From Syntrophomonadaceae bacterium (lineage in GTDB: Bacteria > Bacillota > Syntrophomonadia > Syntrophomonadales > Syntrophothermaceae), in the NCBI GenBank assembly GCA_012719535.1, contig JAAYAC010000107.1, positions 1 to 57,358 of the forward strand: a stretch of DNA of 57,358 nt, read 5' to 3'. Of this stretch, positions 7,690-14,654 are shown piece by piece. A program made the translations under genes and the position numbers. The notes beneath the pieces were generated by a model. That model was not told where the DNA came from and did no database searches. It worked only from the letters and a program-made list of their open reading frames with translations. Numbering within the stretch: the first letter of the stretch is position 1; every line of letters starts with the position of its first letter.

Positions 7690-8241
7690 CTATCGGGGTG
7701 AAATGGTTATCGCCTTCACCTCAATCTTTTTCAAGCCGACGCGGTACCTTCCGACCAGTTCCTGGTAGACATCTGTACCCCAGTTTAACTGCTCGTTCAT
7801 CGTGCTGTTCAGGGTCCTGACAACTTTGCCTGGGGAACCGAGTACCAGGGAGGCCGGGGGTATCCGGGTCCCAGGAGTCAGGACTGTGCCGGCTCCTACC
7901 AGGGACTCGTCCCCAATCTCGCATTCATCTAGAATAATAGCTCCAATTCCCACTGTCACATGCTTGCCCAGTACGGCCGAGTGCAGAATCGCGCCGTGTC
8001 CGATGTGGCTTCTTTCCCCCAGTATCGTCTTTTTACCGGGATAGGTGTGGAAAGTACAGTTATCCTGGATATTGGAGCCCCTGCCTATGATAATGCTTCC
8101 CAGGTCACCGCGCAGCACCGCACAAGGTGCTATATAACACTCGGGTCCGATGTCAACATCACCTATAATCACCGCTTCCGGGTGAATGTAGCAATTTACC
8201 CCTATACGGGGCCGTTGTCCCTCGAATTCGTACACTGGCAA
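7690..8241 (-). CDS. Gamma-carbonic anhydrase-like protein (left-handed beta-helix, YrdA/PaaY type)
   Basis: A trimeric hexapeptide-repeat protein of the gamma-carbonic anhydrase family, which may hydrate CO2 or bind a metal for another acyl-related role. Hexapeptide repeats run from about residue 12 to 145. The metal-ligand histidines are in CTFHTYPG and in HIGHGAILHSAVLG, and the end of the helix is LVLGSPGKVVR. The 183 residues are usual. The start is TTG 8241, giving MPVYEFEG, 8 bases from AAGGAGG; the GTG two codons on is a less well placed alternative. It is divergent from the phosphodiester glycosidase gene. Substrate and activity cannot be read from sequence in this family. Confidence 0.88.
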   Translation of the reverse strand: MPVYEFEGQRPRIGVNCYIHPEAVIIGDVDIGPECYIAPCAVLRGDLGSIIIGRGSNIQDNCTFHTYPGKKTILGERSHIGHGAILHSAVLGKHVTVGIGAIILDECEIGDESLVGAGTVLTPGTRIPPASLVLGSPGKVVRTLNSTMNEQLNWGTDVYQELVGRYRVGLKKIEVKAITISPR

Positions 8242-8536
8242 TTGGCTCTCCTCCTTCCCCAGGCCGCCGGCCGTCCTTCCTTGCTTTTCAACTTGACGTT
8301 GGTATTCTTACAGTTGGTATGTTTAGTAGGAATATTGAATATTTATATGATACCATAAATTCTTGTCTACAGGTGTGCGCGGGAAAGTGGGACGAACCCG
8401 ACCGAAGGGCGGGCCGGTACAGGAATAGTGTTTGCTTAAGCGCACTTTTCCCGCCGGGGGGTGGAAAGGAAGAAGGAATTTTCCAACCATTGCCGAATTT
8501 TGCAAGCGAAGATCTAACAAGGAGATGTGACTAGGA
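8242..8536. promoter_or_regulatory. Divergent intergenic region with overlapping inverted repeats
   Basis: This 295-base region must hold the promoters of two divergent genes. GCGGGAAAGTG (8379-8389) is complementary to CACTTTTCCCGC (8443-8454) with one bulged T. A competing pair, GTGCGC (8375-8380) with GCGCAC (8440-8445), shares bases with it, so the two stems exclude each other. The enclosed sequence is also G/C-rich and self-complementary. The AAGGAG at the right edge (8519-8524) serves the downstream gene. I recognise no known riboswitch class. Confidence 0.4.
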
Positions 8537-9634
8537 ATGAAAAGAATGGTAACACGCCTGGCATTACTGGTAGCATTACTGCTGTTGGTGCTACAGAGTG
8601 GCCCGGCCTCAGCAGTGCCGGGAGGCATAACCTCCAAGAGTCTCGCGGTAAAAACAAGCGCCGGGATCAAGCAGGTAAAGGCTGTATATGTGGACCTCAA
8701 TGACCCGCAGGTTCGCATTTTCCCGGTTCTGGCGCAGGGGAAGGTTGGGAAAACTGAAAGCCTCATGTCAATGGCCAAGCGTAGCCGTGCCGTGGCTGCA
8801 ATTAATGGTACTTTCTTCAATTCCTACTCGGATATGCAGCCGCAAGGCAACCTGCAGGTTGACGGAACTTTCCATTACCTCAACAATACCGGATCATCCC
8901 TGGGGATTGCCGCTGGTAATAAAATACGGTTCGAGACCATCAGATTTAGCATCACTGGTACCGTGGATGGGCCTTCTAAAGCCAACCTGGCTCCTTGGGA
9001 CCAGTATCTTAAGAACTGGTACGCCTGGTCAGTCAACCGGGTCAATACGAACCCGGATGCCATTACTATTTTTACCCCGGCTCGGGGGATGTGGACGGGA
9101 GTAAAGACGGGAACTAACGTGGTTGTATCGGGTGGCCGGGTGGTCCGGGTGTGTTGCGGAGACACGGTCATACCTCGGGACGGTTATGTGATAAACTTCG
9201 GCTCGGGTGCAAGTGCACAGAAGTATGTTGAGAGATTTGTGCCCGGTGATACTGTTACTTACCAGGTAAACATTACCGATACCTCTGGTAATGATGTAGG
9301 GTGGTCGGAAGTTAAACATACCCTGGGGGCCGGTCCCATACTTGTCCGTAACGGCCGGGTGGACGTGAATCTCTCCGCCGAGGGGATGACCGATCCAAAA
9401 ATAACCAGGAATGGCGGGGCGAGAAGTTTTATCGGGATCACTCCGGCCAACCAATTGGTCCTGGCCACCGTTACGGGAGCAACCGTAAGACAATTGGCCG
9501 AGATTGCTCAGAAAATGGGGCGCCAGCACGCCATGAACCTGGATGGGGGGGCGTCATCCGGGCTGTACTATCAGGGCAAGTACTTAACTACTCCCGGCCG
9601 CGATCTTAGTAACTGTCTGGTCGTAGTCCGATAG
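8537..9634 (+). CDS. Exported phosphodiester glycosidase (NAGPA) family protein
   Basis: Secreted protein with a C-terminal NAGPA domain, the fold of the uncovering enzyme that removes N-acetylglucosamine from phosphodiesters; bacterial members probably act on wall or exopolysaccharide material. A signal peptide is clear (KRMVTRLALLVALLLLVLQS, ending ASA). Diagnostic segments are AAINGTFFNSYSDMQPQGN near residue 95, GAGPILVRNGRV, RSFIGITPANQLVL and the conserved MNLDGGASSGLYYQGK close to the C-terminus. ATG 8537 follows AAGGAG. Neighbouring wall genes support an envelope role. The natural substrate is unknown. Confidence 0.85.
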   Translation: MKRMVTRLALLVALLLLVLQSGPASAVPGGITSKSLAVKTSAGIKQVKAVYVDLNDPQVRIFPVLAQGKVGKTESLMSMAKRSRAVAAINGTFFNSYSDMQPQGNLQVDGTFHYLNNTGSSLGIAAGNKIRFETIRFSITGTVDGPSKANLAPWDQYLKNWYAWSVNRVNTNPDAITIFTPARGMWTGVKTGTNVVVSGGRVVRVCCGDTVIPRDGYVINFGSGASAQKYVERFVPGDTVTYQVNITDTSGNDVGWSEVKHTLGAGPILVRNGRVDVNLSAEGMTDPKITRNGGARSFIGITPANQLVLATVTGATVRQLAEIAQKMGRQHAMNLDGGASSGLYYQGKYLTTPGRDLSNCLVVVR

Positions 9635-9657
9635 CAGCGGCTTTTGACTCATTAGAG

Positions 9658-10809
9658 TTACATATCTGAGGAGGTCTGACTGACCTCAAGGGCGGGAGGT
9701 CCTTTCTTGAGCGCAATACGCTTAAGCACCTTGGCAGTTTCCGTCTCGGAGAGGGCCCTACTTATATACACGGTAGAGAGATTCTGCAGGCGGATTTCGT
9801 GCCGTTTGGGCACCGGATTCATGTTTCGATCCGCAAGATGCCGGACGACAGGCCGGGTGGGGGCATTTCTGTCGACGTCTACCACCAAGCCAATGTCACC
9901 GGTACTGAGAACAACCAGGCTGCCCACCGGAAAGATAGCTACGTTAGCCAGCAGTGCTTCCACGTATTGCGGGTCGAAAGAGGTGCCGGACATGCTACGG
10001 ATAAGGTTCACCACCTCGTGCACAGGGCAGGCTCGACGATATGGCCGGTCGGCGGACAAGGCATCAAAAACATCCGCTACGGCGACTATACGGGCGTATT
10101 CATGAATCTTCCGACCCACCAGTCCACGCGGGTAACCTCTACCGTCCCACCTCTCATGGTGTTGAAAAGCGACATGGGCGGAAAGTAGGCCTACCTCGTC
10201 GTAAGTTCGCAATATCTCAAAGCCCTGCCTGGCATGTTCCTTGACCTGTTCGAACTCCTCCGGTGTCAGTGGCCCAGGTTTACAGATAATTTCCTGGTCA
10301 ATCCTTATCTTACCGACATCGTGGAGCAGGGCTCCGACCCCTAGCTCCTTGAGTCTCAGTTGGTGGTAGCCCAGTGTGATGCCGGTCATCAACGCGAGTA
10401 TGCAGACATTAACCGAATGGTGGAAAGTGTAGTCGTCGTAGCTCCTAATGTCGGAGCAGTTGATGAGTACTTCGCTGTTGGCGAGGAGCTCGTCAATTAG
10501 GTTATCCACTGTCTGGCGTATGGCTGCCATGTTAATGCGCCGCTTGTTCTCCAGGGAGTTGAAGCCTTCCCTTACCGCCTGAAGCGATTCCAGCCGCGTC
10601 TGTTCCGAGACTATGTCAGGCACCGGGTCTAATGGTCCCAGCTCATCATTTCTCACGTACACGGAACGTATTCCCAGTTCGTGCAAGCGCTTTATGTACC
10701 GCTTATTCAGTCTTGTCCCCGCGGCCAGCAATACCCTGCCGTCGCTTCTATATATTGATCGAGCCACCTGCATACCATCCTGCAGAAAATCCACCCCTAC
10801 CCTATACAT
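9658..10809 (-). CDS. HD-GYP domain protein, probable cyclic di-GMP phosphodiesterase
   Basis: Likely hydrolyses the second messenger c-di-GMP. Residues 1-115 form an N-terminal region with an SDGRVLLAAGTRL segment common in this group. The HD-GYP domain spans about 125-290, with the HD pair at 163-164 (ALLHDVGK), HHERWDGRGYP at about 217-227 and VADVFDALSADRPYR after it. A C-terminal tail of about 80 residues, starting FPVGSLVVLSTGDIG, is also typical. All metal ligands visible in active members are kept. ATG 10809 is preferred because GGTGA just upstream can pair with 16S rRNA; GTG 10818 overlaps that site. It converges on the glycosidase gene. No GGDEF partner is in the window. Confidence 0.9.
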   Translation of the reverse strand: MYRVGVDFLQDGMQVARSIYRSDGRVLLAAGTRLNKRYIKRLHELGIRSVYVRNDELGPLDPVPDIVSEQTRLESLQAVREGFNSLENKRRINMAAIRQTVDNLIDELLANSEVLINCSDIRSYDDYTFHHSVNVCILALMTGITLGYHQLRLKELGVGALLHDVGKIRIDQEIICKPGPLTPEEFEQVKEHARQGFEILRTYDEVGLLSAHVAFQHHERWDGRGYPRGLVGRKIHEYARIVAVADVFDALSADRPYRRACPVHEVVNLIRSMSGTSFDPQYVEALLANVAIFPVGSLVVLSTGDIGLVVDVDRNAPTRPVVRHLADRNMNPVPKRHEIRLQNLSTVYISRALSETETAKVLKRIALKKGPPALEVSQTSSDM

Positions 10810-10977
10810 TCTGCTCACCCTATTTATACTAAATGGTTACATAATTCTTTGTTTCCAGAGCAAATCCTGCTTAAATTGCCTCAATATTTGAGGCCAATAG
10901 CCTATAGTAACCCGGGTTATGCCGGGCTACAAAACGGTGAATACTAATAACCAAAAGGTCTTGAGGAGGTAAGAGTT

Positions 10978-11199
10978 TTGCCAACCATCAATCAGGTGGA
11001 GAAGAATGCTCAAGGGGACATAACGGGGGTTAGACTGGACGATGGCAGGATCCTTAGTATCACACAGGCCATTGAGGAGGCGGAGCGGGGTAATATCAAA
11101 GGGGTTTTTGTGGGAACCGCGGTGAACGGCCAAAAATATCTCCGGACGCGGCGCGGTGATGATGCTGATGACAACCTGGACAGCTTATCCCTGATGTAG
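10978..11199 (+). CDS. DUF3892 family small protein
   Basis: A 73-residue soluble protein. The segment GVRLDDGRILSITQAIEEAERGN followed by GVFVGT-x-NGQKYLR is the hallmark of DUF3892, a small family of unknown function common in Firmicutes. It ends in an acidic tail (DDADDNLDS). The start is TTG 10978, 8 bases after GAGGAGGT. It is divergent from the HD-GYP gene and followed by a decayed gene on the other strand. No function is proposed. Confidence 0.8.
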   Translation: MPTINQVEKNAQGDITGVRLDDGRILSITQAIEEAERGNIKGVFVGTAVNGQKYLRTRRGDDADDNLDSLSLM

Positions 11200-11224
11200 G
11201 AAGCGCAGGGGATATACAGGAATT

Positions 11225-11422
11225 CGTATGAGCGGGACCAGACCCTGCTTGGTTGGGATATCTCGGCCGGTTCTCGAGCCCCGCATTCACCTCTTTCCCC
11301 GGACAACCGTTGTGCACCGCATTCTCGGGGACACAGGATGCAGGGCTCCAGCAACTTCTCAGCTCAGCTACCCTGCGTCGAAGCTCACCGGTTTGATAGA
11401 GATGAAAGTAACCCATAACCAT
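11225..11422 (-). pseudogene. Remnant of a PflX-type radical SAM protein (COG1313), frameshifted and truncated
   Basis: Only the N-terminus of a radical SAM protein related to pyruvate formate-lyase activating enzyme survives. The frame from ATG 11422 reads GYFHLYQTGELRRRVAELR, the usual PflX-type beginning. At about 11360 one base is missing, and the next frame continues LLEPCILCPRECGAQR and LSGERGECGAR, the conserved CxLCPRxCGxxR block. Soon after, the similarity fades, and the CxxxCxxC cluster site and the remaining 200 or more residues are absent. The DUF3892 gene now occupies the space where the rest would have been. A weak AAAGGA precedes the old start. Clear decay; the former substrate is unknown. 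Confidence 0.75.
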
Positions 11423-11532
11423 ATTTTTCCTTTGCCAGGGTCAAGTAGCCGCCAGTCTCAAATTAATCTCAGTTACCGCGGTTGGACAGAATTTAAACCG
11501 GGAACAGTAACTATAAAAAGGAGATGGGTGTC

Positions 11533-11670
11533 TTGAACAGGCCCTTACCCAAGCAGCTGGGGAGAATTCCCTTAACCCTGTTTGAAATAATTCCTCCTGA
11601 CATACCCGAAGTCGAGCAGCCTTTAACACCTGATGAAATAACCACTGACAGCCGGGAACAACAAGAATAA
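11533..11670 (+). CDS. Small hypothetical protein (45 residues)
   Basis: A short frame from TTG 11533, 9 bases after AAAAAGGAG (11515-11523), to TAA at 11668-11670. The product begins MNRPLPKQLGRIPLT, followed by LFEIIPPDIPEVEQ and an acidic, Pro-rich tail, with no membrane segment or Cys. An in-frame ATG at 11524 abuts the ribosome-binding site and is unlikely as start. A G/C hairpin follows 1 base after the stop. I do not recognise a family; support comes from the good ribosome-binding site and the position between defined signals. Confidence 0.5.
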   Translation: MNRPLPKQLGRIPLTLFEIIPPDIPEVEQPLTPDEITTDSREQQE

Positions 11671-11671
11671 G

Positions 11672-11709
11672 GGCCGGCAAGAGCCCTGGCGGGTGCTTCC
11701 TGGCCGGCC
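11672..11709. terminator. Hairpin between convergent small genes, possible bidirectional terminator
   Basis: GGCCGGC (11672-11678) pairs with GCCGGCC (11703-11709); the 24-base loop can pair further (CCCTGG with GCGGG-like bases). On the minus strand it is followed by CTTATTCTTG, a weak T-rich tail; on the plus strand by an A-rich stretch. It lies between the stops of the 45-residue gene and of the minus-strand gene at 11740. Confidence 0.45.
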
Positions 11710-11739
11710 GAGGGAAAAATTGATGGGCTTCAGGCTTGG

Positions 11740-12039
11740 TCATACAACCCGGGTAATGAGGGTTATCTGGTTTATAGGAATATAGGACACCGGGGTCGTA
11801 CCACCAGCGATGGTGATGAAATCCGGGGTAACCCCGACCAGAAGGCCGACTACGGGAGCCACGTCACCTTCGGTCAATACTGAGACATTAAAGTTCAGCA
11901 GGCTGAACAACAGGGAAAAAAAGCTCTGATTGAATCCTGCGAAGCCGAAGGTACCCAGACCGGCAAATGGGCTAAACGCGCCCGCCCCGGTGAATCCATC
12001 AATCCCGGTGAAGCCATTGGAGAATCCAAACCTGCTCAT
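11740..12039 (-). CDS. Gly/Phe-rich small protein with DUF2642-like C-terminus, possible spore-coat protein
   Basis: A 99-residue protein in two parts. Residues 1-45 are a Gly/Phe/Ala-rich low-complexity segment (repeated GF, FTG, FAG). Residues 50-99 read like a small Sm-type beta-barrel: SVLTEGDVAPVVGLLVGV, then TPDFITIAGG and YIPINQITLI, reminiscent of DUF2642 proteins such as YuzF, some of which are spore-associated. ATG 12039 follows GGAAGG. It stands alone, with the hairpin at 11672-11709 downstream. The DUF2642 link is from motif memory only; the spore role is inference from composition and organism. Confidence 0.6.
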   Translation of the reverse strand: MSRFGFSNGFTGIDGFTGAGAFSPFAGLGTFGFAGFNQSFFSLLFSLLNFNVSVLTEGDVAPVVGLLVGVTPDFITIAGGTTPVSYIPINQITLITRVV

Positions 12040-12593
12040 CGTCCTTCCCCCTTTTTTCTTGAAGTCTACAACCGTCCTACTATAAAGTATGTAACGCCGT
12101 TGGCTTATGTTACCGCAAATGGAGGATTATTCCTAGGCTTGTTCTAAGAACGACTTGGTGTCTATAAGTTCCCACGCTGCCCCCGTATTGGCCCATTGGT
12201 TCCACAGTCCCGGTCGAAAGTTCACCTGTATAATAGAATCTCGGAAAGTGTGTTTTCTGGTTAGCCCCCCACGGCGCGTTTGAACAGTCGCACGGAACTG
12301 GACGACAACAATCCCAGGGCCGTTTTCAGGCCAGCATATTTGGGATAACGTTCGACTACGGCCGACTCTGCTGGCGAGGTGACTGCCTGGCTACCAGCAA
12401 GGGATTAGTGTCCTAAGTACAGAGAGAGGGGCATTGCGACAAACGCTGGAATAACGTAATAATAGCGAAAAAAGTATGCCCCTGGTTTGCCACCAGGGGT
12501 CTATTATTAATTATGTATAGGGGTCTTTTTCTACCGTCAGAAGCAAATATAGCTGGCCACGTACTGGGGCTATGCACCCTCTACAAAGGAATT
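12040..12593. other. Long stretch without protein genes; possible small RNA on the plus strand
   Basis: No frame with a credible start is visible on either strand. On the plus strand a good -10 box TATAAT lies at 12229-12234 but without a convincing -35 box 17 bases away. A strong hairpin at 12479-12499 follows about 250 bases later, with TCTATTATTAATTAT behind it. This could frame an RNA of about 250-265 nt, but I see no features of 6S RNA, tmRNA, SRP RNA or RNase P RNA. The alternative is degraded coding DNA, since decayed genes lie on both sides. Confidence 0.3.
12462..12499 (-). terminator. Intrinsic terminator downstream of the truncated ATPase gene
   Basis: CCCCTGGT (12479-12486) pairs with ACCAGGGG (12492-12499), 8 bases with a 5-base loop. 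Read on the minus strand it is followed by CATACTTTTTTCG, a good T tract. It lies 95 bases past the stop of the minus-strand ATPase fragment. On the plus strand the tail is T/A-rich too, so it may work both ways. Confidence 0.7.
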
Positions 12594-12594
12594 C

Positions 12595-12894
12595 TTACTG
12601 TACCAATGTTACTACCACATGAGGAGCGGTGCCGTCGAGAATGGCTACCTCTTTACCGGCCAGAACGATCGCGTCGAGCGATTGGTTATCAGACGAGCAC
12701 CAGTGGAATTCAATATCACACCCTGCTTCCATGAAGTCCTGGGCCAGGTTTTTCATGAAAGTCGACTTGCCCACCCCTGGACCGCCTTTAAGGACTATTT
12801 TGCGGCGAGCATCAGGGGGAACGATGTAGTGGTAAAAAGAATAAAAGCCGTGGCAGGTGTTTCCTCCGGGGAACATATGTCTCACCTTGGCCAT
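12595..12894 (-). pseudogene. Truncated P-loop ATPase (PRK06851-like), N-terminal part only
   Basis: The protein begins MAKVRHMFPGGNTCHGFYSF, continues to a Walker A motif KGGPGVGKSTFMKNLA near residue 37, and then EFHWCSSDNQSLDAIV and VAILDGTAPHVV. This is the N-terminal domain of a clostridial/bacillar ATPase family of about 350-370 residues. Here the frame stops after about 99 residues, just where the family continues with the rest of the NTPase core, so about 250 residues including Walker B are missing. Start ATG 12894 follows ACAGGAGG; the ATG at 12912 overlaps that site. The intact start signals and downstream terminator mean it may still be expressed. It is most likely a 3'-deleted gene. 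Confidence 0.65.
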
Positions 12895-12961
12895 AATTAG
12901 ACCTCCTGTCATCCCAATGTTTTATTCTAATGAAACATATGATGGAGTCGATAATTTGATA

Positions 12962-13513
12962 CTAGGAAGCAAGGGGACGTTGTTTTTGCTTCCGGGAGAG
13001 GGAGACCACGGTAAGCATAAAGATTACATAAGCGCCGGAAAGAAAAAACAATGCCCGGTAGGCCAGGGACAGCCCTCCGGCTACTGGGAAGGGAAACAGG
13101 GACAACAAGGGTAAAAAAGGGGTGTGCCATAGCTGCAAGACAAAAGGCCAGTAGGTAGGACCTGCCGCCAGCCCGAGATAACTGTCCCGGGAAGCGATGG
13201 TCAAGAGGAAGCCGGGTAGCTGAGCGATAAGGCCTGCCACAGCAGTCGCAGGCAGGGACAACCGGGAATCCTTCCCCAGGTTCCAGGTCAATGCGGCCAG
13301 CAGTATCAGGTACAGACAGGACAGGAGCAGATCCAGACCGGGAAAATATAGAGCCAGGCTCACCAGGGGGACCATCAGCAGGTGGAGAAGAAGCAGGTGC
13401 CCGCCCCACGCGACAGCTAACCACCAGCGTGAGCCGAAAGTTGCCCGACGCAGGGAGGTTAGTTTCCCGGGCTGTGCTTGCTGTGGCTGTACATGGTCAG
13501 TTCTGGCAGCCAT
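12962..13513 (-). CDS. Hypothetical multi-pass membrane protein
   Basis: About 183 residues with a basic N-terminal stretch and roughly five hydrophobic segments (for example LLLLHLLMVPLVSLALYF, LLLSCLYLILLAALTW, LPFPVAGGLSLAYRALFFL-like end region), ending in a short basic tail. I recognise no family; the pattern of short helices with small loops recalls membrane proteins encoded beside sporulation or germination genes, but nothing diagnostic is seen. I place the start at ATG 13513, though TTG 13522 is also possible. It overlaps the end of the upstream hydrolase gene by 17 bases, which suggests translational coupling and a joint role. Confidence 0.65.
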   Translation of the reverse strand: MAARTDHVQPQQAQPGKLTSLRRATFGSRWWLAVAWGGHLLLLHLLMVPLVSLALYFPGLDLLLSCLYLILLAALTWNLGKDSRLSLPATAVAGLIAQLPGFLLTIASRDSYLGLAAGPTYWPFVLQLWHTPFLPLLSLFPFPVAGGLSLAYRALFFLSGAYVIFMLTVVSLSRKQKQRPLAS

Positions 13514-14132
13514 CTTCGGCAATCACTTCCACGTGAGGACTTAAATAGAAGGCGTCAGGGGCTACCCAGAGGTCGTGAAAGGTATCGAGGTCAACTCCCT
13601 GGAGCAAATACGACTTCCAGACAACCTTCGTACAGTTCCAGATCCTTTCGCCCGGTTTAAAAGCGATGGGGTAAAAAATGCGGTGCTCGTGGGCAAGTGC
13701 ATAATCCACCGCCCGGCGGCGGGCCTCCGGCGGCAACTTCACCCGCAGGATACAGGCCCAATCGTAGCCGTGAAATGTCTCTACTGGGGTTCGGGCCAAT
13801 CCCTGGTCCAACCAACCATCCAGGACCATTCCGTCGCCCAGGTATATGCCCGCGTGGGTAAATACCCCGTACGAGGCGCGCGGGTTGCCTCCCAGGAGAA
13901 TGTCACCCGGAAGCAGTTGGGAAAAGTCCAGGTGATTGCCACGACCGGAACTCATACCCGTACCAAACTTGCCGTCCTGCAGGTTGGCAAGACATTGCAC
14001 CGCCAGAGTCCCGGATGGTTCGCGAACAAGTTGCAGATTCAAAACCAGGATCCCCAGGGTTAGCCCTCCAAGAATCACGCTCAGATAACGATACCAGTGG
14101 GTCGGGTACATTGTCATCCACTCTCTAGGCAT
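13497..14132 (-). CDS. YiiX/YebB-like permuted NlpC/P60 (papain-like) hydrolase with N-terminal anchor
   Basis: Probable membrane-anchored or exported cysteine hydrolase or amidase of the permuted papain-like fold. After one hydrophobic segment (YLSVILGGLTLGILVLNL) comes LPGDILLGGN, then the catalytic-type histidine in FTHAGIYLGDGMVLDG, and the catalytic-type cysteine in WNCTKVVWKSYL about 90 residues later; His before Cys is the mark of the permuted NlpC/P60 group. About 205-211 residues, a usual size. The start is uncertain: ATG 14132, 14117 and 14111 are in frame and none has a strong ribosome-binding site. It overlaps the membrane protein gene downstream. Confidence 0.75.
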   Translation of the reverse strand: MPREWMTMYPTHWYRYLSVILGGLTLGILVLNLQLVREPSGTLAVQCLANLQDGKFGTGMSSGRGNHLDFSQLLPGDILLGGNPRASYGVFTHAGIYLGDGMVLDGWLDQGLARTPVETFHGYDWACILRVKLPPEARRRAVDYALAHEHRIFYPIAFKPGERIWNCTKVVWKSYLLQGVDLDTFHDLWVAPDAFYLSPHVEVIAEDGCQN

Positions 14133-14217
14133 ATCAGGAAATGACCCCCGTTCAGAACGAGGGCCTGCCAGCTAGTACTTCTATTATTGTATCACAACAG
14201 GCGATTTTCACTCCCGC

Positions 14218-14246
14218 TTGACAGGGAACAGAACAAGGCTTACAAT
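14218..14246 (+). promoter_or_regulatory. Near-consensus sigma-A promoter of the ylxM-ffh operon
   Basis: TTGACA (14218-14223), a 17-base spacer and TACAAT (14241-14246) make an almost perfect housekeeping promoter. Transcription should begin near 14253, inside the palindrome at 14252-14273, and about 36 bases before the GTG of ylxM. Confidence 0.85.
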
Positions 14247-14251
14247 CCTAT

Positions 14252-14273
14252 TGTAAAGTACTTGTACTTTACA
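14252..14273. promoter_or_regulatory. Perfect 22-base palindrome at the start point of the ylxM promoter (candidate operator)
   Basis: TGTAAAGTAC (14252-14261) and its exact complement GTACTTTACA (14264-14273) flank TT. It covers the predicted transcription start, a classic position for a repressor site. As RNA it could also form a 5' hairpin with a CTTG loop. It does not match LexA, Fur, CodY, TnrA, BirA or CIRCE sites known to me. Confidence 0.6.
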
Positions 14274-14288
14274 CATGGAGGCAAGATT

Positions 14289-14642
14289 GTGCTGGAAAAA
14301 GTGGAACGGATGGTTTGGCTGCTGGATTTTTATGGACCGTTATTAACCGAACGGCAGCGGCGCATAATGCAGTTGCACTACGAAAACGACTGGTCCCTGG
14401 GGGAAATTGCCGGAGAAATGCAGGTTACCAGACAGGCAGTCCACGATATATTGCGCAGGGCCGAAAAGTCCCTGGAACAGTATGAGGACCGTCTGGGACT
14501 GGTGGAGAAGTTCAGGCTCGACCGCAGACGGATCGCGGAGGCTTACGGTTTGCTCAAGGAACTCAGAACCGGTTACCACGAAGGTAAGGCCAACCGGGTG
14601 TTGCAGCTTTTGGAAGAGGTACTGGCGACGCAAGGCGCGTAA
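14289..14642 (+). CDS. ylxM: YlxM family protein (SRP-associated, sigma-70 region 4-like helix-turn-helix)
   Basis: Small helical protein always found beside ffh in Firmicutes; it binds or modulates the signal recognition particle in streptococci and Bacillus. The sequence shows DFYGPLLTERQRRIMQLHYE, then DWSLGEIAGEM and VTRQAVHDILRRAEKSLEQY, a helix-turn-helix resembling sigma-70 region 4. The start is GTG 14289, 7 bases from GGAGG, giving MLEKVERMVWLLDFYG and 117 residues, matching the family length; longer in-frame starts would run through the promoter. The stop is 12 bases before ffh. Confidence 0.9.
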   Translation: MLEKVERMVWLLDFYGPLLTERQRRIMQLHYENDWSLGEIAGEMQVTRQAVHDILRRAEKSLEQYEDRLGLVEKFRLDRRRIAEAYGLLKELRTGYHEGKANRVLQLLEEVLATQGA

Positions 14643-14654
14643 AGGAGAGGGATT

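Noticed and set aside
14187-14288. A longer start for ylxM at ATG 14187
   Set aside because: It would place the start upstream of the promoter and palindrome; GTG 14289 has the ribosome-binding site and matches the family start.
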